From the NCBI GenBank assembly GCA_028287135.1, contig JAQBQE010000001.1:30546-94545 (forward strand): DNA of 64,000 nt. The letters are read 5' to 3'. The position numbers and the translations under genes were made by a program. Origin of the DNA: Myxococcales bacterium (GTDB lineage: Bacteria; Myxococcota_A; Polyangia; Haliangiales; Haliangiaceae). Of this stretch, positions 33,546 through 44,188 are shown in pieces; the stretch's first letter is position 1, and each line of letters starts with the position of its first letter. The notes below the pieces were generated by a model. That model was not told the origin of the DNA. It did not search any database and saw only the letters and a program-made list of their open reading frames with translations.

Positions 33546-35032
33546 TTGTCGTTTCGGGTCGGCACGTAGAGGTCGCAGTTGCGGTGGCCGAGCTCGATCG
33601 CCTCGGTGTCGCCGACCGCGAGGGCTTCGTCGAGGAGCCACTTCGAGATTGCGTGCGACAGCGCGTACTCGCTGCGTGTGTTCCACAGCCAGGCGGCCAT
33701 GTGGGTGCCGGTCGAGTAGGCGTGCGGAAACGCGAGCCGGCGCAGCTCGGCGCCACCGGCGGTGATCGCGGCGGTATAAGCGGTCTGCAACGCGATGAAC
33801 TCGCGCCACTCGTCGATCGCAGCATGGTGCTCGCCGTCGTGCTGGCGATCGCGCCAGCGGGTGAAGCCGGCCTCGAGGTTGTCGAGGCGCCCGTGCCGCA
33901 GGCGGCGAGCGAGGCCATCGCCGATCGGGCCGTGGGACATCGGCGCGCCGAGCTGGGCGCCATCGGCGATCCGCGCGAGCTGGTCGGTGACCACCGTGGC
34001 GATCTCGCGGAGCGCGCGATCGACCGCTCCGAGCGGTGCGTCGAGCTCGAGAGCGCGACGACCGAGCCAGCCATGCGTGGCGCCGTCGGACAGCGCGGCA
34101 TCCCAGGCGCGAACGGTGGTGCCGAGGCTGATCAGGCTCGGAGCGCTGGTCGAGAATGCGAGGTGGGCCGCGATCGCCCGCGGCAGAGGAGCGCGGTCGG
34201 GCGGGGGGGCGTCCACGGAGTTGGTCTGCGCCTCGTGCGCGGCCGGCGTCTCGGAGGACGTCGGGGTGGCGGCGTCGCGCAGCTCGTTCGTGTGACGGCG
34301 ATGAGGTGCGAGCAACCACCGCGCCCACAGCTCGCGGCGGCTCGGCGCGCTCGCCGATCCGAGCCGTCGCGCGGCCACGCCCTCGAGGAAGTACGTCAGT
34401 GGCGTCGCCGGCCAGCGTGCTGCCTCGGCGTCCTCGGCGATCTCGGACCACGCACCGCGCTCCGCGGCATCGCACGCGAGCCACTCGCCGGCGAGCTCGC
34501 GCACCATCGGATGGATCTCGACGAGCATGTGCGCCGACCGCATCAACAGCCGGGCGGTCGCAGCATCCCCGCGCGACGCCGCGAGCAGGGCGGTCGCGAT
34601 CACCTCCGCATCGCCGAGCGGAATTCGCTTGTCCCGCCGCAGAGCAACCCACGCTTCGCCGGCGCCGATCGGTTTCACGGCCTGCGCCCAGGCCGCCGCG
34701 ACCAGCCCATACGCGGTCGGATCCTTGCCGGGCCGGCAGGCCCAGCCGAGGTAGTACGCGAGGCGATACGCGCCGAGCGGCACGAGCACGTGGCGCACGA
34801 GTGTGGGTCCGACGATCGGCAGCAGGAGCAGTCCGATCATCGCGATCGCGAGCCACCACAGCTTCGCGTAGAACAGCAGCGCGACGAGGGTGGTCGCGAG
34901 CAGGAACATCACCGTCGCGATCAGCGCGGCGACACCGGACCACGCGAAGTAGTGCCAGGTGCGGTTCTTGCGCCGCGCATCGATCGCGTACTGATGCAGA
35001 CGCGTCAGCAAGATCACCGGCAGCGCGTACAT
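33542..35032 (-). CDS. Membrane protein of unknown function
   Basis: The 496-aa protein has two predicted transmembrane helices close to the N-terminus (about residues 29-53, SGVAALIATVMFLLATTLVA, and 59-78, LWWLAIAMIGLLLLPIVGPT). A large soluble C-terminal part rich in Ala, Arg and Glu follows, and repeated helical pairs may form TPR-like solenoids. No family is recognised. Its ATG directly follows the TAG of the J-like gene (TAGATG), showing tight coupling in the Hsp70 operon. Confidence 0.65.
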   Translation of the reverse strand: MYALPVILLTRLHQYAIDARRKNRTWHYFAWSGVAALIATVMFLLATTLVALLFYAKLWWLAIAMIGLLLLPIVGPTLVRHVLVPLGAYRLAYYLGWACRPGKDPTAYGLVAAAWAQAVKPIGAGEAWVALRRDKRIPLGDAEVIATALLAASRGDAATARLLMRSAHMLVEIHPMVRELAGEWLACDAAERGAWSEIAEDAEAARWPATPLTYFLEGVAARRLGSASAPSRRELWARWLLAPHRRHTNELRDAATPTSSETPAAHEAQTNSVDAPPPDRAPLPRAIAAHLAFSTSAPSLISLGTTVRAWDAALSDGATHGWLGRRALELDAPLGAVDRALREIATVVTDQLARIADGAQLGAPMSHGPIGDGLARRLRHGRLDNLEAGFTRWRDRQHDGEHHAAIDEWREFIALQTAYTAAITAGGAELRRLAFPHAYSTGTHMAAWLWNTRSEYALSHAISKWLLDEALAVGDTEAIELGHRNCDLYVPTRNDK

Positions 35033-35356
35033 CTAGGGTCCCCAGCCGAGACTGCGTCGGAGGCCCGGATGCGACGGTTCCGCGGGATCCGTCGCACGCT
35101 CCGCCGTCGTCGGTGCGGGCGCGTGGCGGGCCCACAGCTCGGCGATCAGGCGGCGGTACGGATCGCGCAACGCCGCGACCGCTGCACGCACGAGCTCGGG
35201 CGTTCGTGGCCGTGCACCGAGCGGCGTCTGGTAGGTCTTCGTGTCGGCAAACCCGAGCTCGAGCATGCCGAGCAGCTTCTGCGCTTCGCGCTCGATCTCG
35301 ATGCGGCTGGTGTCGGCGGGGAGGCCGAGCACGAAGAACGGGTTGTCCTCGAGCAC
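35033..35356 (-). CDS. J-domain-like protein without HPD motif
   Basis: The 107-aa protein begins EDNPFFVLGLPADTSRIEIE, which resembles the start of a J-domain (NPYxVLGL...), followed by helices (EAQKLLGMLELG) and a conserved tail (TPELVRAAVAALRDPYRRL). The invariant HPD tripeptide that stimulates Hsp70 ATPase is not present. The GTG start overlaps the Hsp70 stop by 1 nt (TAGTG). It may be a degenerate co-chaperone working with the adjacent Hsp70. Confidence 0.65.
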   Translation of the reverse strand: MLEDNPFFVLGLPADTSRIEIEREAQKLLGMLELGFADTKTYQTPLGARPRTPELVRAAVAALRDPYRRLIAELWARHAPAPTTAERATDPAEPSHPGLRRSLGWGP

Positions 35357-37794
35357 TAGCGAACTCCGGAGTCGAAGCCCTTCTTGCGCGCTTCGCTGTC
35401 CTCGGGGAGGAGCTGCCACAGCGCGTTGACCACGCGCCGGAGCTCGGGCGTGTTGCCCGCTGCGCGCGCCGCCTTGCCCTCGGTGACCAGCTGCTGCGCC
35501 TTCGGGAGATCCTTCATCTTGCTGATCTCCGACGCTGCGTCCTCGAAGTAGTACTCCCATGCCTCGCTGGTCCGGTGAAACGCTGCACGCGACAGTCGCG
35601 AAGCGAGCCGCATCTGGCGTTCGAGCTCGGCCGCATCCTTCTCGCGTCGCGCCTTCTCCATCGCGCTCAACACTTCCTGGAGTAGCGCCCGCTCGGCGTC
35701 GGTCCCGTGCTCGCCGACCGTCGACGATGCGGAGATCGCGACATGCCGCGCGTTCTGATCGAGCTCCGGCCACTTCCGCGACAGATCGGCTTCGGCCATC
35801 GTCGCGTCGACATCGAGCAGCGCACGCCGGGCGCGCTGGGCCGCATCGGCATCTCCACCGTGTGCTGCATCGATATCGCGCTCCGCCTCGCTGAGACGCG
35901 CCTCGATCCGGTCGAGCTTCTCGATCACGTGACCGAGCTGATGGCGGAACGCATCGGAGCGCAGGTCCATCAGCTGCCGACGCAGATCACGGATCGCCGC
36001 GTCGAGCACCTCCGGCGAGGCGTCGGGCACCAGCAGGTGGGCGACGTGCTCGAACACCTGGCCGATCGCAGGAATCAACGCGCGCGCCGACAGCCGACCG
36101 CCCCGATCGAGCTCGATCGTGACCTCGACGGCGGAACCGGTCGGTACGGTGTCCTTGACGACGTCACCTCCGATATCGAGCGTCCCGACGAGCCGGCACA
36201 GCTCGGCCTGGCTGAGCTCACCCTGGACGATCGGGATCCGCAGGACGCTGTCCGAGCTGCCCTTGGCGACGGTCTCGATCGTGTGATGCGTGAACGTGCG
36301 CCGCGCGGGCAGGGGAGCGCCCCGCTCGAGGTAGACCTGCACGTGGCCGTTCGCGAGCGCCACGCCGAGCGTACGCGACAGCGGTGGATCGCCGATCGTC
36401 AGGCCCTGCACGATCGTCAGCTGCGACGGCGTGACGGCCACGAGCTCACCGCCCTTGGCGCGCGCCTCGATCTCGAACGTGGAGGCGCGCCGCGGCAGCA
36501 GCGTCACCGTGGTGAGGAACGTGCCGTCGGGACCCACGGTCGCCTCGGTGCTCGACCACGCGCCGTCATTGCGCACGAGCTTGATCTTCGCCGGCGGATC
36601 GTCGCCGACGAACTTGCCGACGACGTGCGGCGTGAGATCCGCCGAGACCGCGGGATACTGCAGCCAGACCTGACGTCCCGCCGGCACCGCGACCGAGGCG
36701 GCCCGACCATCGAGGCTCGCGGTCGCCGCGTACAGCGCCGCGCCTTGCGCGACGAGCGTCATCGGATCGTGGCCTTCGGCGATCGTCGATTCGAGCCGCG
36801 CGGCCACCCGCTGGCGCACCATCGGCATCACCGTCGGCCCGCCGACCAGCACGAGCTTCGCGAGCCGACCCGGTCCGAGGCCATTGCCCGACAGCAGGCG
36901 GAGGCAGACATCGAGCGCGCGGTCGACCAGCGGCGTGCACAGCCGCTCGACCGTCGCGCGCGTGAGCTCGAGGTCGACGTCGACGTCCTGGCCGTCGATC
37001 GACAGCGGCTGGGCAAGCGTCACCTGCGCACGATCGCCACGCGACAGCTCGATCTTCGCATCCTCCGCCGCGAGCCGCAGCGCGCGCAACGCGGCCGCAT
37101 GCTCGGGGTTGTTGCGCCGCGGGACCACCGAGAGCTGGGAGGCGAGGTGCTCGGTGATCGTCCAGTCGAAGTCGCGGCCACCGAGGAAGTTGTCGCCATC
37201 GTGGCCGACGACCCGGAGCAGACCATCGCGGGTTTCGAGCAGCGAGGCGTCGAACGTGCCGCCACCGAGGTCGAACACGAGCCAGGTGCCGCCGCCGTCG
37301 TCGTCCGCACGCCACCCGGCGGCGAGCGCCGAGGCGATCGGCTCCTGCAACAGCTCGACCCGGGAGAACCCTGCGAGCCGGGCTGCCTCGGACGTCGCCG
37401 CGCTCTGCGGCAGCTCGAACAGGGCAGGCACCGAGATCACCGCGCGCTCGATCTGCACGCCGAGCTGATCGGTGATGTCCTGCCGGAGCGCCTTCAGCAC
37501 CTCGGCCGACAGCTCCTCGGGCTTCTTCGCCGAGCTGTTGGCCGGAAACTCGATGGCCTTGCCGGTGCCCATCAGCCGCTTGAACTCGGCGGCGGTGTTC
37601 GCGCTGTCCTGCTCGAGAAAGCGGCGCGCGCGGGTCCCGACCGTGATCCGGCCCTGCTTGTCGATCCGCACGACCGACGGTGTGACCGTCGCGCCCTGTG
37701 CGTTTCGGATCACCGAGACGCGTTCACCATCGAACACGGCTGCGGCGGAGTTGGTTGTACCGAGATCGATCCCGACGTAGAGGGGCGTATCCAC
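35356..37794 (-). CDS. Hsp70-family protein (DnaK-like, long divergent C-terminus)
   Basis: The 812-aa protein has an intact N-terminal actin-fold ATPase: GIDLGTTNSAAAVFDG (phosphate 1), AVISVPALFELPQ, LQEPIASALAAG, WLVFDLGGGTFDASLLE (phosphate 2) and LVLVGGPTVMPMV. The C-terminal half is longer and less conserved than DnaK, with a final helical coiled-coil-like region (EARLSEAERDIDAAH). It is not the housekeeping DnaK: no GrpE or canonical DnaJ is adjacent, and it heads an operon with a J-like protein and two membrane proteins. It starts at GTG 37794, with TAGACT 6 nt upstream. Confidence 0.88.
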   Translation of the reverse strand: MDTPLYVGIDLGTTNSAAAVFDGERVSVIRNAQGATVTPSVVRIDKQGRITVGTRARRFLEQDSANTAAEFKRLMGTGKAIEFPANSSAKKPEELSAEVLKALRQDITDQLGVQIERAVISVPALFELPQSAATSEAARLAGFSRVELLQEPIASALAAGWRADDDGGGTWLVFDLGGGTFDASLLETRDGLLRVVGHDGDNFLGGRDFDWTITEHLASQLSVVPRRNNPEHAAALRALRLAAEDAKIELSRGDRAQVTLAQPLSIDGQDVDVDLELTRATVERLCTPLVDRALDVCLRLLSGNGLGPGRLAKLVLVGGPTVMPMVRQRVAARLESTIAEGHDPMTLVAQGAALYAATASLDGRAASVAVPAGRQVWLQYPAVSADLTPHVVGKFVGDDPPAKIKLVRNDGAWSSTEATVGPDGTFLTTVTLLPRRASTFEIEARAKGGELVAVTPSQLTIVQGLTIGDPPLSRTLGVALANGHVQVYLERGAPLPARRTFTHHTIETVAKGSSDSVLRIPIVQGELSQAELCRLVGTLDIGGDVVKDTVPTGSAVEVTIELDRGGRLSARALIPAIGQVFEHVAHLLVPDASPEVLDAAIRDLRRQLMDLRSDAFRHQLGHVIEKLDRIEARLSEAERDIDAAHGGDADAAQRARRALLDVDATMAEADLSRKWPELDQNARHVAISASSTVGEHGTDAERALLQEVLSAMEKARREKDAAELERQMRLASRLSRAAFHRTSEAWEYYFEDAASEISKMKDLPKAQQLVTEGKAARAAGNTPELRRVVNALWQLLPEDSEARKKGFDSGVR

Positions 37795-37800
37795 GCCCCC

Positions 37801-37806
37801 AGTCTA
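37801..37806 (-). promoter_or_regulatory. -10-like TAGACT, 6 nt before Hsp70 GTG
   Basis: On the minus strand TAGACT is followed by six bases and the GTG start of the Hsp70 gene. No Shine-Dalgarno sequence is present, so a leaderless transcript is the simplest reading. No clear -35. Confidence 0.45.
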
Positions 37807-37831
37807 GCAGCGAGTGCTGCCGATCAAGCCG

Positions 37832-38050
37832 TTAGCGCTGACGGTAGACGATGAACCCACGCGTCGGGTCGTACGGGGAGACAGCGACGGTGACGCGGTC
37901 ACCGAGGACGACACGGATGCGATGGCGGCGAACCTTGCCGGCCAGCTTGGCCAACACCTCGTGGCCGTTGTCGAGCTTGACGCGAAAGTTACCGCCCTTC
38001 GCGATCAAGATGACCTCGCCGTCGAGATGGACCAGCTCTTCTTTGCTCAC
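37832..38050 (-). CDS. infA: Translation initiation factor IF-1
   Basis: The 72-aa protein is the standard length of IF-1, an OB-fold protein that occupies the ribosomal A site during initiation. It reads SKEELVHLDGEVILIAKGGN with the following conserved HRIRVVLGDRVTVAVSPYD. The start is GTG at 38050, with AGGAAG 6 nt upstream. The gene stands alone, downstream of the Hsp70 operon on the same strand. The upstream region carries a CCTGG-ACG-CCAGG inverted repeat at 38119-38131. Confidence 0.95.
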   Translation of the reverse strand: MSKEELVHLDGEVILIAKGGNFRVKLDNGHEVLAKLAGKVRRHRIRVVLGDRVTVAVSPYDPTRGFIVYRQR

Positions 38051-38158
38051 GTGTTCTTCCTGCCTCAGCCCCGGGGGCGGGGAGGCCCTCAGATAGCATT
38101 TTCCTCGACCACCTGACACCTGGACGCCAGGAAAAGCGCTCTGGAGCCAAGGCTGATC

Positions 38159-38164
38159 TACCCT
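38159..38164 (+). promoter_or_regulatory. -10-like TACCCT, 6 nt before GTG 38171
   Basis: TACCCT is followed by six bases (AGGGGC) and the GTG start. The AGGGG could be read as a weak ribosome site, but it would be far too close to the start codon. It matches the recurring leaderless spacing. Confidence 0.4.
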
Positions 38165-38170
38165 AGGGGC

Positions 38171-39859
38171 GTGGATCGCAAGCCGCCTCGCGCTACCAGC
38201 GACGAGATCGATCTCTACATTCGTACCTATTATTCGCTGCTCCGCTCGAGCGGCGACGTCCGGGTCCGTGCGTTCGAGGAGTCCCACCTCTATTCGCGCT
38301 CGAGCCTCCACCTGGGGGCCGAGCATCCCACCGAGCCCGATCTGGCCGCCTTTGCGTACAGCGCAGGCCGGCTGCCTGACTGCATGCCCCGGATCCGGCA
38401 CATCGTGCTCGGCCAGAGCCTCGCCCAGTTCCAGGCCGCCGGGTACATGGTCGATACCTGGCAGAGCGTCAAGACGCGTGGCCGCCGCCGCCCCCTGCGC
38501 TGGGACGGGGGCGACACGCTCGCGGCGTTCATCGCCTCGGCCTCCGATATCGATGATCTGGTCCCGATCCTGACCTCGTATCAGATCGAGTGGAACAAGT
38601 TGCGCGAGCGCCTGATCGGGGCGCGGATCTCGGATGTCTCGGACGACGAGGCCCTGTCGGGGGCGCTCGGAGGGGCCGAGCCGGTGCTCCGCCTGCGGGG
38701 CGCGCTCGGGCCGCGGTCCAACGACATCCTCGGCGACATGATCCTGCACGACTGCGACCTGTTCCTGCGCCTGCTCGACGGTTCGTTCCGCGAGTACCAG
38801 CGCTCCGCACAGCGGTGGTGGCAGGCGATCGCGCCCGCGGTGCCTCCCGGCCGCCCGGTCTACTTCATCTCGTCGAACAGCCACTCGCTCGCGAACCTCA
38901 TGGGTGGGTACGCACGCCGCCACCGCGACGAGATCGTGGCGTTCCTCCATCGCCGTAACTTCGAGGATCTCGCGCCGCGCTACGACGAGGCGCTGACCAA
39001 GGGCGACCAGGCGCTCGCGACCAACATCCTCTACTACTCGCTGCGCGCGTTCATTCACGAGCCCGGCGGCGATGCCGTCAACGGCCGGATGCAGCAGGTG
39101 CAGGAGTCCGATGCGGCGGCAGGCATCCTCTCGATCGCGTCGCCCGGCAAGATCGACGTCGACGCCCAGGTGATCGAGCTGTCCAAGCTGCACCCCGACA
39201 ACCTCGATCCGCGGGTCCACGTCCCGGGCATCGAGCGGCTGTGCGAGAGCAACGCGGTCCTGATCAACATCGACTACCCGCTCGGGATGGCGGCGTACCA
39301 CCACCTGACCTCGGTCGCGCTCGGCGTCGAGGACCTGCGTGGGGTCTACATCATGGGCAAGGCCGCGACGTTGAACGGCCGCGTCGGTGACGTGATGATC
39401 TCGAAGATCATCCACGACGAGCACTCGTCGAACACGTATCTGTTCCGCAATGCGCTGACCGCCGGCGACGTCCAGCCGTTCATGAAGCACGGCACCGTCC
39501 TCGACAATCAGAAGGCGCTGACCGTGCGCTCGGCGTTCCTCCAGAACCGCGAGTACATGGACGTGTTCTATCGCGAGGGCTACACCGTGATGGAGATGGA
39601 GGCGGGCCCGTACCTGTCCGCGGCCTACGAGACCGCCGAGCCGCGGCGCCATCCCAAGGACGAGCTGGTCTCGCTGGTCGATCAGAGCTCGTTCGAGCTC
39701 GGCGTCATCCACTACGCGTCGGATACGCCGTACTCGCGCCGTCAGAGCCTGCTGTCGAAGAGCATGTCGTACTTCGGCATGGAGAGCACCTACGGCTGTG
39801 CGATCGCGATCGCTCGCCGGATCTTCGCGAGCGAGCTGGCGAGGCTCGATGAGCGCTGA
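38171..39859 (+). CDS. DUF6909-like protein with nucleoside-phosphorylase-like C-terminal region
   Basis: The 562-aa protein is not one I can name functionally. The N-terminal 300 residues are helical with a conserved [15 protein letters not shown] start and WNKLRERL. The C-terminal 250 residues resemble a nucleoside phosphorylase: [20 protein letters not shown], and the [16 protein letters not shown] motif that corresponds to the MEMEA ribose-binding motif. It may be a DUF6909 family member (recalled from memory). It overlaps the following FAD-enzyme gene by 11 nt, so the two are coupled. Start GTG 38171. Confidence 0.6.
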   Translation: MDRKPPRATSDEIDLYIRTYYSLLRSSGDVRVRAFEESHLYSRSSLHLGAEHPTEPDLAAFAYSAGRLPDCMPRIRHIVLGQSLAQFQAAGYMVDTWQSVKTRGRRRPLRWDGGDTLAAFIASASDIDDLVPILTSYQIEWNKLRERLIGARISDVSDDEALSGALGGAEPVLRLRGALGPRSNDILGDMILHDCDLFLRLLDGSFREYQRSAQRWWQAIAPAVPPGRPVYFISSNSHSLANLMGGYARRHRDEIVAFLHRRNFEDLAPRYDEALTKGDQALATNILYYSLRAFIHEPGGDAVNGRMQQVQESDAAAGILSIASPGKIDVDAQVIELSKLHPDNLDPRVHVPGIERLCESNAVLINIDYPLGMAAYHHLTSVALGVEDLRGVYIMGKAATLNGRVGDVMISKIIHDEHSSNTYLFRNALTAGDVQPFMKHGTVLDNQKALTVRSAFLQNREYMDVFYREGYTVMEMEAGPYLSAAYETAEPRRHPKDELVSLVDQSSFELGVIHYASDTPYSRRQSLLSKSMSYFGMESTYGCAIAIARRIFASELARLDER

Positions 39860-41126
39860 CACGATCGAGTCCGCCGACGTCGTGGTGATCGGGGCAGGGG
39901 CCTCGGGCCTGGGCTTCGCCAACTGGTACCGCGAGCTCCATCCCGAGGCCCGCGTCCTCGTGCTGGAGGCGGACTCCGAGCCGGGTGGCTACTGCAAGAC
40001 GGTCGTCCAGGACGGCTTTGTCTGGGACTACTCGGGCCACTTCTTCCACTTCAAGCATCCTGCGATCGAGAGCTGGCTGCGTGCGCGGATGCCCGGGCAA
40101 GAGGTCCGGACGATCGTGAAGCAGAGCGCGATCCGTTACGCGGGCCTCGATATCGACTTTCCGTTCCAGAAGAACATCCACCAGCTGCCGAAGGACGAGT
40201 TCCTCGAGTGCCTGGTCGATCTCTACTTCCGCCCGACCGGCGAGGACGCTCCGACGTCGTTCAAGGAGATGCTGTATCGCCGGCTCGGGACGGCGATCAC
40301 CGAGAAGTTCCTGCGGCCGTACAACGAGAAGCTGTACGCGACCGACCTCGATCGTCTCGATCCCGACGCGATGGGGCGGTTCTTCCCGCACGCGGACATC
40401 CCCGACATCATCGCGAACATGCGGCCGGGAACCAAGGATGGCGGCTACAACGCCACGTTCACCTATCCGGAGGGCGGGGCGATCCAGTACATCCATGCGC
40501 TGCTGTCGGGACTGCCGCCCGAGACGGTGAGCTGCAACGAGCGCGTGACCGCGATCGATCTCGGTGCGCGCGAGGTCGTGACCGCGAAGCGCCGGATCCG
40601 GTTCCGCTCGGTCGTCAGCTCGGCACCCCTGCCGGCCCTCGCGCGGATGTGCGACGTCGCGCACGACCCCTCGGTGTTCACCTCGAACCAGGTGCTCGTG
40701 TTCAATCTCGGGTTCGATCGCAAGGGCCAGCGCGGCATCCACTGGATGTACTTCCCGGACCGCGAGCTCTCGTTCTACCGGGTCGGCTGGTACGACAACA
40801 TCTTCGACACCGACCGGATGAGCCTCTACGTCGAGATCGGGGCGCCCCACGGCGCGACCTTCGACGTCGACGCGCTGCGTGCCCGCGTGCTCCACGACCT
40901 CGTCCGCGAGGGCATCGTCACCGACCACCAGCTTGTCTCGCACCACCACGTCGTGCTCGATCCGGCGTACGTGCACATCACGAAGGCGTCGCTGATGGAG
41001 ACCCAGCGACTGCGGGATGGGCTCGCGCTCGCCGGGGTTCACTCGGTCGGTCGCTACGGCGGCTGGACCTACTGTTCGATCGAGGACAACCTGCTCGAGA
41101 CGCAGGCCCTCGCCCGGATCATTTGA
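39849..41126 (+). CDS. FAD-dependent NAD(P)-binding oxidoreductase (UDP-galactopyranose mutase / amine-oxidase-like)
   Basis: The 425-aa protein has the Rossmann FAD loop [17 protein letters not shown] (about residues 10-26), the second FAD glycine motif [12 protein letters not shown], and a C-terminal ribose-binding motif [19 protein letters not shown]. The central [20 protein letters not shown] resembles the helical substrate domain of UDP-galactopyranose mutase and protoporphyrinogen oxidases. The substrate is unknown. It overlaps the previous gene by 11 nt and its 3' end overlaps the convergent gene by 8 nt. Confidence 0.78.
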   Translation: MSADTIESADVVVIGAGASGLGFANWYRELHPEARVLVLEADSEPGGYCKTVVQDGFVWDYSGHFFHFKHPAIESWLRARMPGQEVRTIVKQSAIRYAGLDIDFPFQKNIHQLPKDEFLECLVDLYFRPTGEDAPTSFKEMLYRRLGTAITEKFLRPYNEKLYATDLDRLDPDAMGRFFPHADIPDIIANMRPGTKDGGYNATFTYPEGGAIQYIHALLSGLPPETVSCNERVTAIDLGAREVVTAKRRIRFRSVVSSAPLPALARMCDVAHDPSVFTSNQVLVFNLGFDRKGQRGIHWMYFPDRELSFYRVGWYDNIFDTDRMSLYVEIGAPHGATFDVDALRARVLHDLVREGIVTDHQLVSHHHVVLDPAYVHITKASLMETQRLRDGLALAGVHSVGRYGGWTYCSIEDNLLETQALARII

Positions 41127-42654
41127 CCGGGACGCGCACGACGACGACGCCCTCCGTGGTCGTCGCGACGATGTCGATCACCTTGCCGTCGCTGGTCGCA
41201 AACATCGGCGTGACCTCGCGCGTCGTCGTGTAGAACGTCGGCGGCAGGTTCTCGCGCCACACGCCGAGCACGTTGCGCAGGGCGCGGATCGCATGCAGCT
41301 TGCCGCCGGCGATCGTTGCGACGCCCGTCGAGCGCAGGTTCGTGATGTCGATGACCCGGCAGCTCTCCTTGCAGGCGACATAGTGCGAGGTGCCGACGGT
41401 GTGCAGGATCGCTTCGTCCCTGGTGCAGCCGATCAGCGCGTGATCGGGCAGCACGTGAGGAACGGCGCCGGTGTCGTTGAACGAGATCACCTGCTGCTGC
41501 GCGCTGACCCAGCCGTGGGTCGACGTCAGGCACGTGCTGTGGACGACGCCCTCACCGAGCTGGACGATCGTCGGTGCTGCGTCACCGCGGCCGATGAAGC
41601 CCATCAGCTTGCCAGTGCCCTGGTCGGTGTACGGCCCGTTCCACGCGAACAGGACGCGCCCCGCCATGGGATCCACGCCGAGTGCGCTTCCGCTGGCCGC
41701 GACCGGCTTGTCCTGCGTGAACACCCCGCCACTCGACCGCGCGATCGTGATCGACGTCGGATCGCGGAACACGAGCAGGCCCGCAGCCGGCGTGCCCGCG
41801 GCGAGGGCGACCTCGGTGTACGCGAGGACCTTGAGCGACGTCATCGTGGCGAACGCCCCGTTGTCGTCGATCGGTCCATAGGTGACGTCCGCGCCGCCCG
41901 ATGGATTGTCGAGGGCGGTGGCGGCCCACGTGAGGTCGGGCACCGCGCGCGAGGTGTCGTTGGGCACCTTGAGGACCTTCGGCGCAGCACCGGGTGCGAG
42001 CACGAGCTGGACCTGGCCACGCGCCTTGACCGTTCCGAACGCGACCACGCCGGTCGCCGATGGAAGCCGCCAGCCATCGAGCGACTGCACCGGATCCGCG
42101 CCGTCCTTGAGCAGGATCAGCTCGGCCGCAGGCAGCGAGCCCAGGCTCGCGACCGCCGGCGGGCTCATCCCGGCGGCCGTGCGCAGATCCGCATGTGCCG
42201 TGTCGAGCTCCTGGAGCGCGGCGGGCAGGGGAGATTCCTTGCCGCGGTTCTCGGCGGACTCGCCGTACGGGTCGACGTGCGTGGCGAACGCGTTGGCGAC
42301 CTTCGAGGCGGCGCGATCGATCGTCATCCACGCGTGCTCGACGTTCATCATGCCGGTGTCGTCGGTCACGCCGCGCGACAGCTTGCCGATCAGCTGGGTG
42401 CACGTCTTGCGCTCCCACGGATCGGGCTGCATCTCGCGCACGGAGAGCGACTCGCCCGCGTTCGACGAGATCGGTGCCGCGCCGAGCAGGCACGTTCGCG
42501 CCTCATCCCAGCGCTTCTCCCAGGCCTCGACCTCGACCTGCGCCGCCGCCTGCTGCTGCTTGGGCTGATGGATCTTGAAGAAGTAGAACAGCCCACCACC
42601 GAGCGCGACGGCGACCACTCCGAAGATCAGCGCGATTCGACCCTTCTCGCTCAT
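41119..42654 (-). CDS. Membrane-anchored periplasmic protein of unknown function
   Basis: The 511-aa protein has an N-terminal anchor (residues about 7-27, [20 protein letters not shown]) and a long beta-rich extracytoplasmic part with repeated ...[19 protein letters not shown]..., ...[11 protein letters not shown]... units resembling a beta-propeller. Six cysteines are spread through it. No family is recognised. TATAGG lies 6 nt before the ATG and no ribosome site is seen. Confidence 0.65.
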   Translation of the reverse strand: MSEKGRIALIFGVVAVALGGGLFYFFKIHQPKQQQAAAQVEVEAWEKRWDEARTCLLGAAPISSNAGESLSVREMQPDPWERKTCTQLIGKLSRGVTDDTGMMNVEHAWMTIDRAASKVANAFATHVDPYGESAENRGKESPLPAALQELDTAHADLRTAAGMSPPAVASLGSLPAAELILLKDGADPVQSLDGWRLPSATGVVAFGTVKARGQVQLVLAPGAAPKVLKVPNDTSRAVPDLTWAATALDNPSGGADVTYGPIDDNGAFATMTSLKVLAYTEVALAAGTPAAGLLVFRDPTSITIARSSGGVFTQDKPVAASGSALGVDPMAGRVLFAWNGPYTDQGTGKLMGFIGRGDAAPTIVQLGEGVVHSTCLTSTHGWVSAQQQVISFNDTGAVPHVLPDHALIGCTRDEAILHTVGTSHYVACKESCRVIDITNLRSTGVATIAGGKLHAIRALRNVLGVWRENLPPTFYTTTREVTPMFATSDGKVIDIVATTTEGVVVVRVPVK

Positions 42655-42660
42655 GGGGCC

Positions 42661-42666
42661 CCTATA
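42661..42666 (-). promoter_or_regulatory. -10-like TATAGG, 6 nt before ATG 42654
   Basis: On the minus strand TATAGG is followed by GGCCCC and ATG. The spacing matches the leaderless pattern; there is no ribosome site. No clear -35. Confidence 0.45.
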
Positions 42667-42728
42667 ACGCGAAGCGGTTCCATGTGGGTCCGGACGGACA
42701 CCGGGGGGCCGGGTCGCACGAAATCGGC

Positions 42729-42734
42729 CATAGT
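42729..42734 (+). promoter_or_regulatory. -10-like CATAGT, 6 nt before ATG 42741
   Basis: CATAGT matches TATAAT at four of six positions and is followed by six bases and the ATG of the aldehyde dehydrogenase. No ribosome site is visible. Confidence 0.4.
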
Positions 42735-42740
42735 TCGCCC

Positions 42741-44174
42741 ATGAGCGAGCTTCCCCCCTGCGATGCCTTCGTCGACGGGCGCTGGGTCCCAGGATCGCAG
42801 CGGTTTTCGGTCAAGGACCCGTTCGATGACGCGCTGATTGCCGAGGTCACCGACAGCGACGACGCGATGATCGACGCCGCCGTCGATGCCGCCGCGCGGG
42901 CATTTCCGGGCTGGAAGCGCCGACCCGGTCCCGAGCGAGGCCGGCTCCTCGCGCAGCTCGCCCAGCGCATGCTGTCGGCGGAGCGTCGGCTCGCGGAGCT
43001 GTGCACGCGCGAGAACGGCAAGGCACTCAAGGAATCGATCGCCGAGGTTCGCTATGCCGCGAGCTTCTTCTCGTGGTTTGCCGGCGAGGCCGAGCGCACG
43101 TATGGCGAGACGATTCCTGCGAGCCAGCCCGGTCAGCGGCTGACCGTGATCCGCGAGCCGGTGGGACCTGCCGCACTGATCACGCCCTGGAACTTCCCGT
43201 ACGCGATGCTGACCCGCAAGATCGGCGCGGCGCTGGCCGCCGGGTGCACGATCGTGGCAAAGCCCGCAGCGCTGACCCCGCTGTCTGCACTCGCTCTGGC
43301 GCAGCTCGCGGAGACGGTCGGCATCCCGCCCGGCGTGATCAACATCGTGCCGGCCGCCGATGGTGGACGCGCAGGTGGCCGGCTGTGTGGCGCGGCCGCG
43401 ATTCGCAAGATCAGCTTCACCGGCTCGACCCAGGTCGGCATGGTGCTGATGCGCAATGCAGCCGCGGACCTCAAGCGAGTCTCGCTCGAGCTCGGCGGCA
43501 ACGCGCCGTTCGTGGTGCTCGCCGACGCCGACATCGATGCCGCGGTCAGCGGCGCCATGGTCGCGAAGTTCCGCAACACCGGGCAGAGCTGCGTGGCAGC
43601 CAACCGGTTCATCGTCGACGCGTCGGTCGCCGACACGTTCACGACCAAGCTGTGCGCCTCGGTCGCGCGCCTGGTCGTCGGTCGTGGGCTCGATCCGGAC
43701 GTCGACATCGGACCGCTCGTCGATGACGCGAGCGTCGCGAAGGTCAAGCGGCTCCTCGAGGATGCGATCGGCCGGGGTGCGAAGGTCCTGCTCGGCGCGC
43801 CGCCCGATGGCAAGACCCGGCTCGTGGCGCCGATCGTGCTGGCCGGTATCACGCCGCAGATGCAGCTCTGGCGCGAGGAGATCTTTGGTCCCGTCGTCGC
43901 GATCCGGACCGCCGCGGACGAGGCCGACGCGATCGCGCAGGCGAACGACACCGAGTTCGGCCTGGTGTCCTACCTCTACACGCAGAACGGCGCGCGGCAG
44001 ATCCGGGTCGCCGAGGCCATGGAGAGCGGGATGGTCGGCGTCAACGAGGGCCTGGTGTCCACGCCCCAGGCGCCGTTCGGTGGCATCAAGCATTCGGGGA
44101 TGGGCCGCGAGGGATCCCGCCACGGCATCGATGACTACTCGAACCTCAAGTACATCGCGACGCGGATCGGGTGA
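42741..44174 (+). CDS. NAD(P)-dependent aldehyde dehydrogenase (GabD/succinate-semialdehyde type)
   Basis: The 477-aa protein is full length for the ALDH superfamily. It has [20 protein letters not shown] (cofactor and active-site Asn), FTGSTQVG, general-base Glu250 in LELGGNAPF, and nucleophile Cys284 in [22 protein letters not shown] and the C-terminal [14 protein letters not shown] follow. The last motif and overall order are typical of succinate-semialdehyde and glutarate-semialdehyde dehydrogenases. That would suit the aminotransferase operon at the window start, but the genes are 36 kb apart. It precedes coaBC by 14 nt. Confidence 0.88.
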   Translation: MSELPPCDAFVDGRWVPGSQRFSVKDPFDDALIAEVTDSDDAMIDAAVDAAARAFPGWKRRPGPERGRLLAQLAQRMLSAERRLAELCTRENGKALKESIAEVRYAASFFSWFAGEAERTYGETIPASQPGQRLTVIREPVGPAALITPWNFPYAMLTRKIGAALAAGCTIVAKPAALTPLSALALAQLAETVGIPPGVINIVPAADGGRAGGRLCGAAAIRKISFTGSTQVGMVLMRNAAADLKRVSLELGGNAPFVVLADADIDAAVSGAMVAKFRNTGQSCVAANRFIVDASVADTFTTKLCASVARLVVGRGLDPDVDIGPLVDDASVAKVKRLLEDAIGRGAKVLLGAPPDGKTRLVAPIVLAGITPQMQLWREEIFGPVVAIRTAADEADAIAQANDTEFGLVSYLYTQNGARQIRVAEAMESGMVGVNEGLVSTPQAPFGGIKHSGMGREGSRHGIDDYSNLKYIATRIG

Positions 44175-44176
44175 GG

Positions 44177-44182
44177 TACTCT
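44177..44182 (+). promoter_or_regulatory. -10-like TACTCT, 6 nt before coaBC ATG
   Basis: TACTCT, then GCGCCG, then ATG 44189. The same TACTCT hexamer occurs 7 nt before the kinase ATG 31103. It overlaps the 3' end of the ALDH gene, so it would be an internal promoter in addition to read-through. Confidence 0.4.
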
Positions 44183-44188
44183 GCGCCG

